From Nitrospinota bacterium (GTDB lineage Bacteria; UBA8248), in the NCBI GenBank assembly GCA_028820795.1, contig JAPPHK010000001.1:1-33653 (forward strand): a DNA stretch of 33,653 bases, given 5' to 3'. This document shows, piece after piece, positions 8,828 to 18,729 of this stretch; the first letter of the stretch is position 1, and each line of letters starts with the position of its first letter. Both the position numbers and the translations under genes were made by a program. The notes beneath the pieces were generated by a model that ran no database searches, was not told the DNA's origin, and saw nothing but the letters and a program-made list of their open reading frames with translations.

Positions 8828-9104
8828 TCGCGCATCATTTCCAAAAACTCTCCCGGGTGACGCCGAGGCCGGATATTTCCAGGCGGTTCCAGACGGTGGA
8901 GAGAATATCCCTCCACCCGCCCCGCGTCGATGCGGATGGCCGGGAATTGTATCCTTTCCACCGCATGAACCCGCATCAAAGCGATAATCAACCTTTTTTC
9001 AGCTATTTGTCGATATTCACATGGATGGAACTTTGGTATATTTAGATTCTGGTATGTGATGTTTGTTGCCGCCAGGGCAATTGATGCGTAGAGGAGGAAA
9101 AAAA

Positions 9105-11831
9105 TTGAAATGCCAAAGAAAGCTGAGGAAAATTTGGCATGGAACAATCCTGGGAGTTACATTTTCAGGAATTCTTGCAGTAACCCCAGTTCCAGCGGTG
9201 GCATTTGAACCTCTTTCGACACTGGCGGTCAGCGTCGGTACGTCCCTCGTAGTCAAGGGATTCAACTATCTGTTCGGCAAGGCGGTACAAGCACCGGACT
9301 TGCACTTTGCAAAAACACAACAGATCCACAGCGAACTGCGAGAGGTGCAAAGAGATGTACTCGCAAACCGCACATTAATGATTGAGATCCATGCTCGTGA
9401 AGGCCTGGAACACGAAGAAACGAGAAAGACAACACTAGAAGCAGAAGAACGTCTCAAAGCATTTATCTCAAGCAACAGCGAGAAGGAACGTATTGCATTA
9501 GTGCTGGCGGGAGTCACTCAAGTAAACAAACTCGCTGAGCGAGTGCGGGCATCGACGGGGAAAGAACGTATTCAAACTACCGATGTACTAAATATCGAGA
9601 TAAGTGGATTGGAGCGCATGGTAGCAGCCTTTGCTTATGGCGAATACCTGCGGGCTGCGATGATCTTGCCACGTATCGCAGCGATACAGTCTCGGTGGAC
9701 AGCGCTTTCTGTACTTCCTCACATGGTACAGCACAGGAAGAGTTTAGTTATAGAGGAAGGATCATGGTTAGCAGCTCAGCGCTTGAAAAGCGGATCGCGC
9801 GATCCAGCATCCATGACACTCGGCGACATCATCGCAAACTTCGAGGAACACGTTATCGGATTGGATTTCTACTTGGGAAGTCTTTCCGACCCATGCTCAC
9901 CCCTTTGGTACGGCTACATAACGGTGGATGCAACAGAGTCCGGGGACACACTTACCATCCGTAAAGTCGGTGTTAGTCAGGTTCGTCGAAAATTCGAAGG
10001 TTACAAGTCATTTGCCAAAAAGAATTCCGAAACAGTTCGTTTTGCGAATAATCCTCTGATTCAACCAACCGAGCTACAGTGGGATCATTACGTGAAGGAA
10101 CTTCCAAATCCTGTTACGTGGAAGATACCGATTGAGGCAGAGTTGCTCAGTAATCGCCTGGAACTCCTGCACGACGAGGCTTTCGGTTGCCAAAGAAGGA
10201 TAGACCGTCTGGCACGTCAGCGTCTTGCGGAAGCTGTTCCTGCACTCATTAACCCCCGTCACGAAACAGAAGGAATTGGGGCACAGCCAATTGATTACGA
10301 CGCAATCCGGGACGAAACAGGAAAGCCGCAACTCACCGTGGAACGTTTGCTTTCCCGTAAGCCGTGCGTTTTGGAGCGGCAGTGTCGGCAACACTGGGAA
10401 CACGCGCATATGCGTCGTGAAATTATGGGTAGTATATTGGCAACTCTCTATGCAATTCGTAGTGAAGTAAACAAGAACCTCGAGTGGTTGGCTGAAGAAA
10501 CTACCGGCGCCAAATGTACGTTCCTTCGCGACGAGCCTAGGGTGTGTGTATTCCCGCCGACAATGAATAACGTGAGTGCAGCTAGCACAAAGCTTGATGA
10601 ATGGTCCGGCGGGACTGCTCGCATAAAAACGTCAGCTAGCGCTAAGTCGCTACAAGCATACCAAATTACACGAAAATTTCAGAAAACATTTGACGCTGTC
10701 CGTGTAGCAGCTACACGTCATCGACACGCTCAGCAGCGAATGCGACGCGAGCAGGCTATAGGAACCATGAAGCTGAACCTACAGAAACGGGCCAAGACCG
10801 TGGCGCTAGCGCAGCGAAATAACGATAGACATCTTGATACACTTGCCCAAGAAGCTGTTCGAAAGGCTTGGATGCAGTTTGCATTGAGTGTAGTGCAGGA
10901 TCAGATAATCGACGCAATTGAGACACACACTGAAGCGTATCTTACTGAAATATTCACCGGCAAGACCCCGGTAAAGGAATTCCCGAACCAGTGGACATCG
11001 GTAGCTTTCGATGTTCCACAAACGGACACGACATCATCAAAAGAAAGCTCAGTTGCAGAGACCTCACGAGAAGCGAAAATGGTTCCAAAAAAACAGGCCT
11101 CTGGTGCGAAGCGGGTCCTCGTGGCGATGGTTGCGCCATCCCAAGAACCATCCAAAGATACAAGTGCGACTAAAGCAGTTACCGAAGAAATCAAGAAAAC
11201 TGGATATGGAACAGATGATGGGTTGAGTGCAGCGCAAAAGTTCGCTTTGTGGTTACCTCCGATTCCTCCAAAAGCAACTAATTTCGCTGCAGGCCTTGGA
11301 GATGGGGTTACGATTGGTTTAACTCGCAAGGTTCGTAAGTGGACGGGCTTATCAGCGGAAGTTGATACCGCTACACGAGCCTACGTCAATGGAACACTAA
11401 CCGGTACGGTCACCTTAGGTGCTTCAAGTGGGGGGCATGCTATCGTTACAGCACTAAAGGCAGGAAAAGCAGGTGCCCAGTTGCTTCGCATGGGTAAGTT
11501 TTCGCTACACATGCGTCTGGCGAAGGGACCAACCTCGGGCATTTCAATCATCAACCACGCCATAAAAAGAAAACCTGGAGGAAAAATCTTATCCTTTGAT
11601 GTGCCCACGAAATTGGGAGGCGGAGGACGGTTAATTAAAAAGCTTCCACATTTTCATATACGTGGGCCGAAAGGTAAATGGGTGAAACTTCATCTACCAT
11701 GGGAACCCAAATGGCTGTTGCCGACCTTCGGCAAAGCCGTTGGCATAGCCGTCGGCGCAACCCTTGGACTCACGGCGGATACAAAGTTCCCCAAAATTAC
11801 AAGGGAAAAAAATGAAAGGAAAAAAAAGTAA
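9105..11831 (+). CDS. Predicted secreted polymorphic-toxin-like protein (N-terminal coiled/helical region, pre-toxin-like GLGDGVTIGLTRKVRKWTGL segment, short His-rich C-terminal domain)
   Basis: TTG start at 9105 with GAGGAGG 8 nt upstream (ORF track starts at 9063); signal KIWHGTILGVTFSGILAVTPVPAVA; C-terminus GGGGRLIKKLPHFHIRGPKGKWVKLHLPWEPKW. Confidence 0.65.
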   Translation: MKCQRKLRKIWHGTILGVTFSGILAVTPVPAVAFEPLSTLAVSVGTSLVVKGFNYLFGKAVQAPDLHFAKTQQIHSELREVQRDVLANRTLMIEIHAREGLEHEETRKTTLEAEERLKAFISSNSEKERIALVLAGVTQVNKLAERVRASTGKERIQTTDVLNIEISGLERMVAAFAYGEYLRAAMILPRIAAIQSRWTALSVLPHMVQHRKSLVIEEGSWLAAQRLKSGSRDPASMTLGDIIANFEEHVIGLDFYLGSLSDPCSPLWYGYITVDATESGDTLTIRKVGVSQVRRKFEGYKSFAKKNSETVRFANNPLIQPTELQWDHYVKELPNPVTWKIPIEAELLSNRLELLHDEAFGCQRRIDRLARQRLAEAVPALINPRHETEGIGAQPIDYDAIRDETGKPQLTVERLLSRKPCVLERQCRQHWEHAHMRREIMGSILATLYAIRSEVNKNLEWLAEETTGAKCTFLRDEPRVCVFPPTMNNVSAASTKLDEWSGGTARIKTSASAKSLQAYQITRKFQKTFDAVRVAATRHRHAQQRMRREQAIGTMKLNLQKRAKTVALAQRNNDRHLDTLAQEAVRKAWMQFALSVVQDQIIDAIETHTEAYLTEIFTGKTPVKEFPNQWTSVAFDVPQTDTTSSKESSVAETSREAKMVPKKQASGAKRVLVAMVAPSQEPSKDTSATKAVTEEIKKTGYGTDDGLSAAQKFALWLPPIPPKATNFAAGLGDGVTIGLTRKVRKWTGLSAEVDTATRAYVNGTLTGTVTLGASSGGHAIVTALKAGKAGAQLLRMGKFSLHMRLAKGPTSGISIINHAIKRKPGGKILSFDVPTKLGGGGRLIKKLPHFHIRGPKGKWVKLHLPWEPKWLLPTFGKAVGIAVGATLGLTADTKFPKITREKNERKKK

Positions 11832-13092
11832 AGCAACATGGTTCGCTTGCTTGTTCATTTTGCTGACAAGTATTTCAGTTTCCAAGAGTGTAGCTGCAGA
11901 TTCCGTGCCGAAAGGTTGGACGCGGCTTCATTGGGCAGCATGGACCGGAACAGCAAAGGAGATCAAACACCTCATTTTAGGAAAACATAATGTAAATGAG
12001 GTTACGGATAATAGCGCAAAGATACATGAGGGGATAGAAGCAAGATCAGAGGCAGTAGAGGAATTGAAGGAAGCCATTTTGCAACTACTACATTTACCAG
12101 CCAAACCGCATTCCCCAACAAATAGGTGGAAGAAATTTGAAAATTCATTGAAGGGGCAGTTTGGGAAACCCGAAGACATAATTGGCACATATCTCATAAT
12201 ATTAGCTCGATATCACCAGGTAATCCATGGTGATACTATAGTTAATGAAATTATGAAGAGAGGGGTCTACGAAGCATGTATAGAACAAGGTGGCAAACAC
12301 GAACCATGTAAACAAAGACAACCTGATAAACAAATTAGCTATTTCATCAATATCAATATGCCTAGTCTTGAAACCGTAGGTGGGCCAAAAAAATGGTTTA
12401 TTTTCATCCCATTTCTGTTAGCAAAACATCAATTTGACCGGTATCAGCGATGCCTTATGATGAGAAACCAAAAACTATGCGCTAATCAAATCCCACCTTC
12501 GCCGGTTTCATGGAAAGATTTTGATTCTAGTGAACATGAGATGCCCAGTTATCGTGCAACCCCCCATGGATTGCTCACATTGGTGAAAGCCAACGAAGTA
12601 ATCCGGCGAGCTTATCGCAATCACAAAGCAACTGCGTTGCATCTCGCGTCAGCTAGTGGAGATGCAAGTAAAGTTAAGCAACTTTTACAAAATGGTGCGT
12701 GGATAGATAATCAGGCTGGTGATGGAACGACACCACTTCACCGAGCGGCTCAAGTGGACGCTGTAGAAGTCGTGAAGGAATTAATTGAGGCAGACGCCAA
12801 TCTAGAGATTTTCAACCATAAAGGCTACACCCCCCTGCATGTCGCGGTTGTACACCGAGCAAGGCGTAGCGTTAAAGAGTTGTTGGGTGCTGGTGCAGAC
12901 CCAAATTCTGAAACTAAACAAGCAGAGACACCAATGTGGTTGGCTACTTTGTGGGGTCCAGAAGGCTGGATGGTTCGCAATATTTTAGAACGATGGGGTG
13001 GTCGATGTGGAAAACTATGCCAAGTGAAACATAAACGGCCAGCAGCTCCTTTCCAGGGTCACCCAGGACCAAAACACAGACCGAGACGATGA
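11812..13092 (+). CDS. Secreted ankyrin-repeat protein, candidate immunity/partner of the upstream gene
   Basis: ATG 11812 overlaps the end of the upstream ORF by 20 nt; signal KATWFACLFILLTSISVSKSVAA; ankyrin units GWTRLHWAAWTGTAKEIKHLI, KATALHLASASGDASKVKQLLQNGA, DGTTPLHRAAQVDAVEVVKELIEADAN, GYTPLHVAVVHRARRSVKELLGAGADPN. Confidence 0.85.
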   Translation: MKGKKSKATWFACLFILLTSISVSKSVAADSVPKGWTRLHWAAWTGTAKEIKHLILGKHNVNEVTDNSAKIHEGIEARSEAVEELKEAILQLLHLPAKPHSPTNRWKKFENSLKGQFGKPEDIIGTYLIILARYHQVIHGDTIVNEIMKRGVYEACIEQGGKHEPCKQRQPDKQISYFININMPSLETVGGPKKWFIFIPFLLAKHQFDRYQRCLMMRNQKLCANQIPPSPVSWKDFDSSEHEMPSYRATPHGLLTLVKANEVIRRAYRNHKATALHLASASGDASKVKQLLQNGAWIDNQAGDGTTPLHRAAQVDAVEVVKELIEADANLEIFNHKGYTPLHVAVVHRARRSVKELLGAGADPNSETKQAETPMWLATLWGPEGWMVRNILERWGGRCGKLCQVKHKRPAAPFQGHPGPKHRPRR

Positions 13093-13109
13093 ATCGTAGA
13101 ATGTGTCCG

Positions 13110-13345
13110 CTTTTCCGCCCGTTTTCAGACAGTGGGGTGTTTCTATCAGTTGCGAGATTCCAGTATTCCGTTGATATCATTGAGAAAAACTAACTCTTCT
13201 CAACCTCGTTGAGGATTCGCTTTCTGTAATACGTAATCAAACCGGAATTAGGCGAATTATAACTTCTGCGCATCCTAAAGCTTCTCTGTCGGATCACCCT
13301 CCAAAATCCGGCTCATGACGACTTGATTGCGGTCGTGTTCCAGCG
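13110..13345. repeat. Dispersed intergenic repeat, copy A (hairpin 13199-13213)
   Basis: Alignable by eye to copies B and C; core acgtaatcaaaccggaattaggcgaattataacttctgcgcat; hairpin CTCAAC-ctc-GTTGAG. Confidence 0.6.
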
Positions 13346-13370
13346 TTCCGGAATATTGGCTCAAGAACCG
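13275..13370 (-). pseudogene. Remnant 3' end of an unidentified ORF within repeat A
   Basis: Reverse strand reads RFLSQYSGTLEHDRNQVVMSRILEGDPTEKL*; partial DNA similarity to the tail of repeat C. Confidence 0.3.
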
Positions 13371-13600
13371 TCAGTCCGCCTTATAGCGTGAGGCTCACAA
13401 ACTGAACGCCACCTTTCTTTAATATGATATGAAGAAAAATTACGGCATCAACCGAGAGTGAGCTACATTCATTTTGTAGACGAGTATCCAAGAGGCGTAG
13501 TGAAAAATCAGGAACTCCACCTATAAGATAAGGTGCTGACTCATCGGTTGCATCGTCCATGAAATCCGTCCATGACCTGATTCGCTCGGAACCTAACGAT

Positions 13601-14176
13601 TCACCCAAACCGAACTATGGTGTCAATGATGCTGTCAGCGTTTTGTTTGGAATACCATTCAATAAACCAACAATGGCCCGGATAATACCAAGAAGGATAA
13701 TTAGATATCCTGAAATTCAATCCATAGGAGTCGGCGAATTCATCGAGGTCCTCGATATCTCTATTTAATTTCCATGGATACGGTTGTGACACAGCGATCA
13801 ACGGTATCTTCCCACGGACCCAAATTGATGAATGGTCCCAGGCCGGTGGTTTTTCAGGCCATCCCTTTGGCGGCGACTGACCGTACGTACCTCTAGGCGA
13901 CACACCCCCGACAACATTCCACCAGTGCACACGTTTATCTTCACATAGTTCAACGTTCAGTTGGTCTGCCCAATGGCTCTGGAGTTGCCGCTGAGCTTTA
14001 TTTCGTCGAGAAACGTCGTCTTGCTTTTTCGCTTCAATTACCTTGTGTTGATCCCTGCTCATGTTCTCATCGCTCAGCACTCGCTCCTCGCTGCTATTCA
14101 AAAATGTCAGCAGGAATTTCTTGTTTTCCTGTGAAAGTGGTGATGTTGCTGAAAACCTATCTCCCTTCGTTAGCAT
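13601..14176 (-). CDS. Hypothetical protein
   Basis: 191-aa ORF with ordinary composition, Trp/Pro-rich C-terminal half; no family recognised. Confidence 0.55.
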   Translation of the reverse strand: MLTKGDRFSATSPLSQENKKFLLTFLNSSEERVLSDENMSRDQHKVIEAKKQDDVSRRNKAQRQLQSHWADQLNVELCEDKRVHWWNVVGGVSPRGTYGQSPPKGWPEKPPAWDHSSIWVRGKIPLIAVSQPYPWKLNRDIEDLDEFADSYGLNFRISNYPSWYYPGHCWFIEWYSKQNADSIIDTIVRFG

Positions 14177-14348
14177 TTACTCATCTCCTTCCTTTCCACA
14201 GTCATGTTCGAAACGATGTTATTTGACTGGGCCGCTGCAAGCATCAGGCCATGGATTTCCTTTCGACCAGCAGGTCTCAACACGTATATAGCAGCCTTGA
14301 CATATGAGAGCGCGGTAATGTTACTAGCATCTTTTTACGGCTCCGCAC

Positions 14349-17300
14349 CTAGATTTGCCAACGCGCCTCTTCTTCTTGATCCTCATCACGGGCGTTTTTG
14401 ATTGCGTCATTGAGTCGCTGGAGCATGCTACGCGCCCAGCGACGTACTTGCCGTCTTGGATGCTCACACAACGCGGTTATCGGGGCTTGGTAGAGCGCAT
14501 AGTAGGTTGTCACTGAGCCTGTCCAGCCAAAGGTTTCTATATTTCGAGAAATCGAGCGTAGCATGTCTTCGAGGTCACCAAACTCGTCGAGCAATCGGTT
14601 CATAAACGGATGCAGTAATACCTGCTCGGAAGCATCGGCCCGGTAGGTTGTCAAGACCGGCACGATCGCGGCTGTGAAAGCCGGCGCGGAGTCCGGATGA
14701 GCATGACACCAGGCCAACAGGGTATCTTCCGGGAGGTTAAGGATTGCAGAAGCCTTCTCCCGACTAAACAAAGATGAATCTCCCAATATATGTTCTAATC
14801 GCCATGCCCGCTTTCTGTCTGAGACGATAGCCTGCCCGATGAGTGGCCAGGAGATTTCAGGAAAGTCAGACAGCAACATTGGGGTCATAGGCTCAATGAT
14901 TCTCTGGTTGTTCCAATCCACAACCTTGACCAGCGCTTTCGATAGAGCGAAGGCAGTGGCGCGAGCATCGTCGTCCTGCCGTCCCTTACTCAGCATCCAC
15001 TTCATGATCTTCTCGAAATGGTGGTTTGCCGTTGTTCTACCCAGCAATGGCTCCCACCTAGAGAAGTTCTCCGCAGCTTTCCGCACTTGAGCCCGAAGGT
15101 TGTCAAGTCGCTCGGTTTCACCGAAGACATACATTCCCATCAGTTCCACTCCCACCACATACGCTTCCGCGCTGTGATCAAGCATCGCATCAAACAAAGG
15201 TGTAACTTCGTGGATCGGAACCTTGGCGAGCTCTCCGCCGAACATCCATTGCATCAATCGCAAGGGAGGCAACAGACCCGCTTCCAGAGCACTAATGACC
15301 AATCCAATATCATATGATGTAATGCCCAATCGCCAGCAAAGCATGGGAAGTGCCGGGGCTAGATCCAGCGACTGAGCTGCCCTTTGCTTTATGCTATCTA
15401 CGACGTCTAGGTGATTCTCAGAGATGCCGACAATAAATCCTGTTATTAGATCAAAGTTGCGCTCGTTCTCCGGTGTTTCTGAAACTGCCAGGATAATTCG
15501 CTCCAGCCAGTCCAAGGGAGAGTCAGTAGCTCTGGCAATGGATTGTCCGAAAAGAGGGGCCATCCGCTGCTGGCCCCGGCTGATCTGAGGCAAGACTTTT
15601 TCCAGAATTTCCGGCTGCTCGATAATCTCGACTGCCAGCGCGCTAACAGCCTCGGCTTTACGCTTATCGCGTGTCTCGAAGTCCAGTTTTTCTCCGCATG
15701 GAAAGTCCCACGGCATCTCGGTAACGAGGAAGCGCACACGTGATTCCAGGTCTTTCGGTTGCAGATCAGCCATCAGCTTTCTGATCCGAGCAATCATTTC
15801 GTGATCCGTTTCGGAAACGTCGTATTCGAGAAAGTGGCCGAGGCTCTCGAGTGCTTCTACCCACTCACCGGTCTCATTACTAACCAGATCGATTACTGTC
15901 TCCACGGTTTCTATGAAGCCATGAGCAACCAACGACCGCAGCTGATGACCAAGTTCTGTACGCGCAACCATGCCTGACTCATCGTCTCGCCTGGCGAATT
16001 CGGCAAGGTGTGTCACACAGCTCCTGATATAGTCTGTTGCCTCTTCATTTGTTGCTGGACGCCAATCATCCAGAGCCGGGCTTGATCCGTGAGTTTCCGC
16101 ACCCACGAACCGGCGGAAATGATCTGTCTTTGAACCAGCGACCAGAGCTTGGACGACGACCGAGCGTTGGCTCGGATCATCGGTGATGACTACTTCGTCC
16201 AGAAAAGAAAGCCGTGAATGGCCATCGGCCGCAGTGTTGCCAGCGAGCATGGGAAAAAGAGCTTTGAACTTGGATGTAGCATCGTTGCCGATACGGACCT
16301 GATTTTCAGCGACTGCAAGGAGTAGCAAAAGGTAGGCGCCATCCTCAAATGTGTCGGAACGGAAGGCGATCTTCTCCAGTGCCCGGACAAGGTTCCAGCG
16401 TATATCGCCTTTGATGCCCGAAAGGTCTTCGACATCGGCTAGAGAGCGCTTGATTTGCCGCACGACAATCTCGGGATTGATTTCAGCAAGTGCCGACAGC
16501 ACCTCCGCGTGACCCGGACGGAAAATTCCCTCAAGTTTATCGAAGGGCCCACCTAGACGGCAGATGTGGGCCACCACTTCCTGAGAGACATCGGTCGTGT
16601 TGAGCAAGCTGAGTTGTCTGGCCGCCGAGATTTTGAGGGTGGAACTGGTGTCACCAGTCAACACTCTATCCCAATTGTCCTGACTCCACTCCCGCCACTG
16701 GCTCTCGGCCAGTCTCATGGCGATTGAGTGGGGCTGGAGAGTGACGAGCCTTCCTCGCCTTTGGGCGACCCCTCGATCAACAAGCCTTTTCATAGCGGCA
16801 TGTAGGTCGGCTGCCGTTAGGCCACGTCCTCGCGCCGCAATCTCCTCTAGTTGGCCACCAGCCGAATGCTCTATAGCGGTCAGGCCGAATACAGCTAGTA
16901 GCTTCGCCGATTTGAGCAACAATTCAGGCTCTTGGTTGCTGCGCCCTTGAACAAAGACTTTGACCATATGGTCGTCTGTTGCATGGGCAACGGGTATGGA
17001 GTCAGCCCACGCCCGACCAACGCGGATAGCGATCCCTGGAAAACCCTTGGAGAAATGTATGAGCCGGCGCTGGTCCTCGGACGGCAGGTCTGGCAAGACT
17101 TGATTGATAATGGCTTCGATGACGGAGAGCGGCGCTTCGCCCACCCTGAACGTCGTTTTATCCGGCGTTCCGTCAGGGAGTTCGTTGTCGATGGTAATCA
17201 ACGAGAGGCGGCTTTCACTTCGCGAAATCATGTTGACGAGTGTCTCATGAGACTCAGGAGGACAGCGATCGACTATCACTACAACTCGCGCTCCCATATC

Positions 17301-18380
17301 CACCCAGCATTGCACAACGCTTTTGATGGATACAGGATCAACCTGGGATTCGTCGGCATAGAGAACGATGTCTTTGAGAAAATCGCCTCCCTCCTCGACA
17401 CGATCAAGAGCTTCAAGAACCAGTCTTGATTTCCCGACACCGGATAGTCCGACTACGCGTGCTATGCCACGCGGTTTAGTTACATGTGCGCACAGTTGTT
17501 CTTGCAGCGGGGGAAGCCGCTTATCCTCCACCCAGGGAGAGCGCTCGTGTTCTGCGCGGCTCGCCCAGTGAAACCAGGAGCGAAAAGGGCCGACGGTTCC
17601 TGGTTGGGTTTGCTCCTTGGTCCATATTGCTACAGCAGGGTGGCTGTTCGTCCAGGCAGCGATTTGATCGGCATCGAGAAACCGGACTTGCTCGTCGTCG
17701 ATAGTCATACCGGCGCCGCGGAGTGCCTGCTGGATACGTGTTTCCCGCTCTTCGATTTGCTTTTGAACATAAGGATGAGCACAAAGCATGATGTAGTGGC
17801 CACCGGACTCGACGGCCGAACGGACCATATCTTTGACTCTCCCCGCTGTTGTCAAGACGTCGCGCCCCGCCTTGGCAGGCGAGATTTTTCCGGCCTTTAA
17901 CTGGAATTGACAGCGCCGGGAAGGGAGGTATGGAGTACGGTCGGGGCCATCTTTCCATGTAATCCGTCCGTCCTCGCCTCCATCGGGAATGGTAATCCCG
18001 CTGGCCACATGAATACCGTCGGTGGGAAGGTTGTTGGTCTGAGCTTCCGCGTATAGCAAGCTTCGCAAAAGCATAGCGAGATCCTGCCCGGAGAGGGCGG
18101 CAACATGTTCACCAGTCACCTCAAATGGATGAATTCCAGTTGTGGTGTGCATGGGAGTAGATTTCTTTCCTTGCAGGTTGGCGGCCATCGCCGGATTGGC
18201 CTCCAAAAGTCGCAGCAGGTTGATGACAGAAGCGGAGGGTTTCACGGTACCCGCTTCGTACTTCGTGAAAGCGCGCGGACCACCACCCAACAGTTCTCCG
18301 GCTTCGACCTGTGAGAGGCCGAGATGCTCTCGAATAGACCGGATTTCCTCAGGAGTGATTTCTTTTTTATTTTTTGCCAT
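14349..18380 (-). CDS. Giant STAND-type defence protein: MqsA-like HTH + PD-(D/E)xK-like nuclease domain + P-loop NTPase + helical repeats
   Basis: Start at MAKNKKEITPEEIR (18380); HTH IREHLGLSQVEAGELLGGGPRAFTKYEAGTVKPS; IPDGGEDGRI...CQFQLKAGK (D...QxK); P-loop VVGLSGVGKSRLVLEA; VVVIVD Walker B-like; long helical C-terminus. Confidence 0.8.
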   Translation of the reverse strand: MAKNKKEITPEEIRSIREHLGLSQVEAGELLGGGPRAFTKYEAGTVKPSASVINLLRLLEANPAMAANLQGKKSTPMHTTTGIHPFEVTGEHVAALSGQDLAMLLRSLLYAEAQTNNLPTDGIHVASGITIPDGGEDGRITWKDGPDRTPYLPSRRCQFQLKAGKISPAKAGRDVLTTAGRVKDMVRSAVESGGHYIMLCAHPYVQKQIEERETRIQQALRGAGMTIDDEQVRFLDADQIAAWTNSHPAVAIWTKEQTQPGTVGPFRSWFHWASRAEHERSPWVEDKRLPPLQEQLCAHVTKPRGIARVVGLSGVGKSRLVLEALDRVEEGGDFLKDIVLYADESQVDPVSIKSVVQCWVDMGARVVVIVDRCPPESHETLVNMISRSESRLSLITIDNELPDGTPDKTTFRVGEAPLSVIEAIINQVLPDLPSEDQRRLIHFSKGFPGIAIRVGRAWADSIPVAHATDDHMVKVFVQGRSNQEPELLLKSAKLLAVFGLTAIEHSAGGQLEEIAARGRGLTAADLHAAMKRLVDRGVAQRRGRLVTLQPHSIAMRLAESQWREWSQDNWDRVLTGDTSSTLKISAARQLSLLNTTDVSQEVVAHICRLGGPFDKLEGIFRPGHAEVLSALAEINPEIVVRQIKRSLADVEDLSGIKGDIRWNLVRALEKIAFRSDTFEDGAYLLLLLAVAENQVRIGNDATSKFKALFPMLAGNTAADGHSRLSFLDEVVITDDPSQRSVVVQALVAGSKTDHFRRFVGAETHGSSPALDDWRPATNEEATDYIRSCVTHLAEFARRDDESGMVARTELGHQLRSLVAHGFIETVETVIDLVSNETGEWVEALESLGHFLEYDVSETDHEMIARIRKLMADLQPKDLESRVRFLVTEMPWDFPCGEKLDFETRDKRKAEAVSALAVEIIEQPEILEKVLPQISRGQQRMAPLFGQSIARATDSPLDWLERIILAVSETPENERNFDLITGFIVGISENHLDVVDSIKQRAAQSLDLAPALPMLCWRLGITSYDIGLVISALEAGLLPPLRLMQWMFGGELAKVPIHEVTPLFDAMLDHSAEAYVVGVELMGMYVFGETERLDNLRAQVRKAAENFSRWEPLLGRTTANHHFEKIMKWMLSKGRQDDDARATAFALSKALVKVVDWNNQRIIEPMTPMLLSDFPEISWPLIGQAIVSDRKRAWRLEHILGDSSLFSREKASAILNLPEDTLLAWCHAHPDSAPAFTAAIVPVLTTYRADASEQVLLHPFMNRLLDEFGDLEDMLRSISRNIETFGWTGSVTTYYALYQAPITALCEHPRRQVRRWARSMLQRLNDAIKNARDEDQEEEARWQI

Positions 18381-18393
18381 ATTAGACCTCATT

Positions 18394-18412
18394 AACAATA
18401 AAATATATTGTT
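18394..18412. promoter_or_regulatory. Perfect inverted repeat, candidate operator for the HTH-STAND gene
   Basis: AACAATA-aaata-TATTGTT, 14 nt upstream of the start codon at 18380. Confidence 0.5.
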
Positions 18413-18475
18413 GACCATTATGGTGTATAAATATGAATTTCACAACATTTTGTCCAGAAAACGATCTTGCCACCC

Positions 18476-18650
18476 GTTTAGAGAGAGCGGGGGATTTTCA
18501 ACGGCGGTGGAATCTTTGTAGCTTGTTGAAAGTATTGCAGGTATTTGTTTTTACGAATCTCGTTTTAGGATTCGTTTGTAAAAAGATGCAATCAAACCGG
18601 AAGCGGGTGGATTACAACTTCTGCGCAGTTTGGCAGGTTCCTGTTGGTAA
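18476..18650. repeat. Dispersed intergenic repeat, copy B (hairpin 18553-18575), next to an IS110 relic
   Basis: Core atgcaatcaaaccggaagcgggtggattacaacttctgcgcag; hairpin ACGAATC-n9-GATTCGT. Confidence 0.65.
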
Positions 18651-18729
18651 CTGATGGGATGGACGCGTGCCCCGGCAACATCACGCTAGGGCAAGATAAC
18701 ATAGTTGCCGCTTTTAAGGAGGGTTGTCC

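Noticed and set aside
5208-9060. Search for a DGR reverse transcriptase, Avd or template repeat near the variable proteins
   Set aside because: No ORF with RT-like (Y/xxDD) motifs and no third copy of the GGTTCCTGGAAC...GCCCGGACG block found by eye on either strand in the window.
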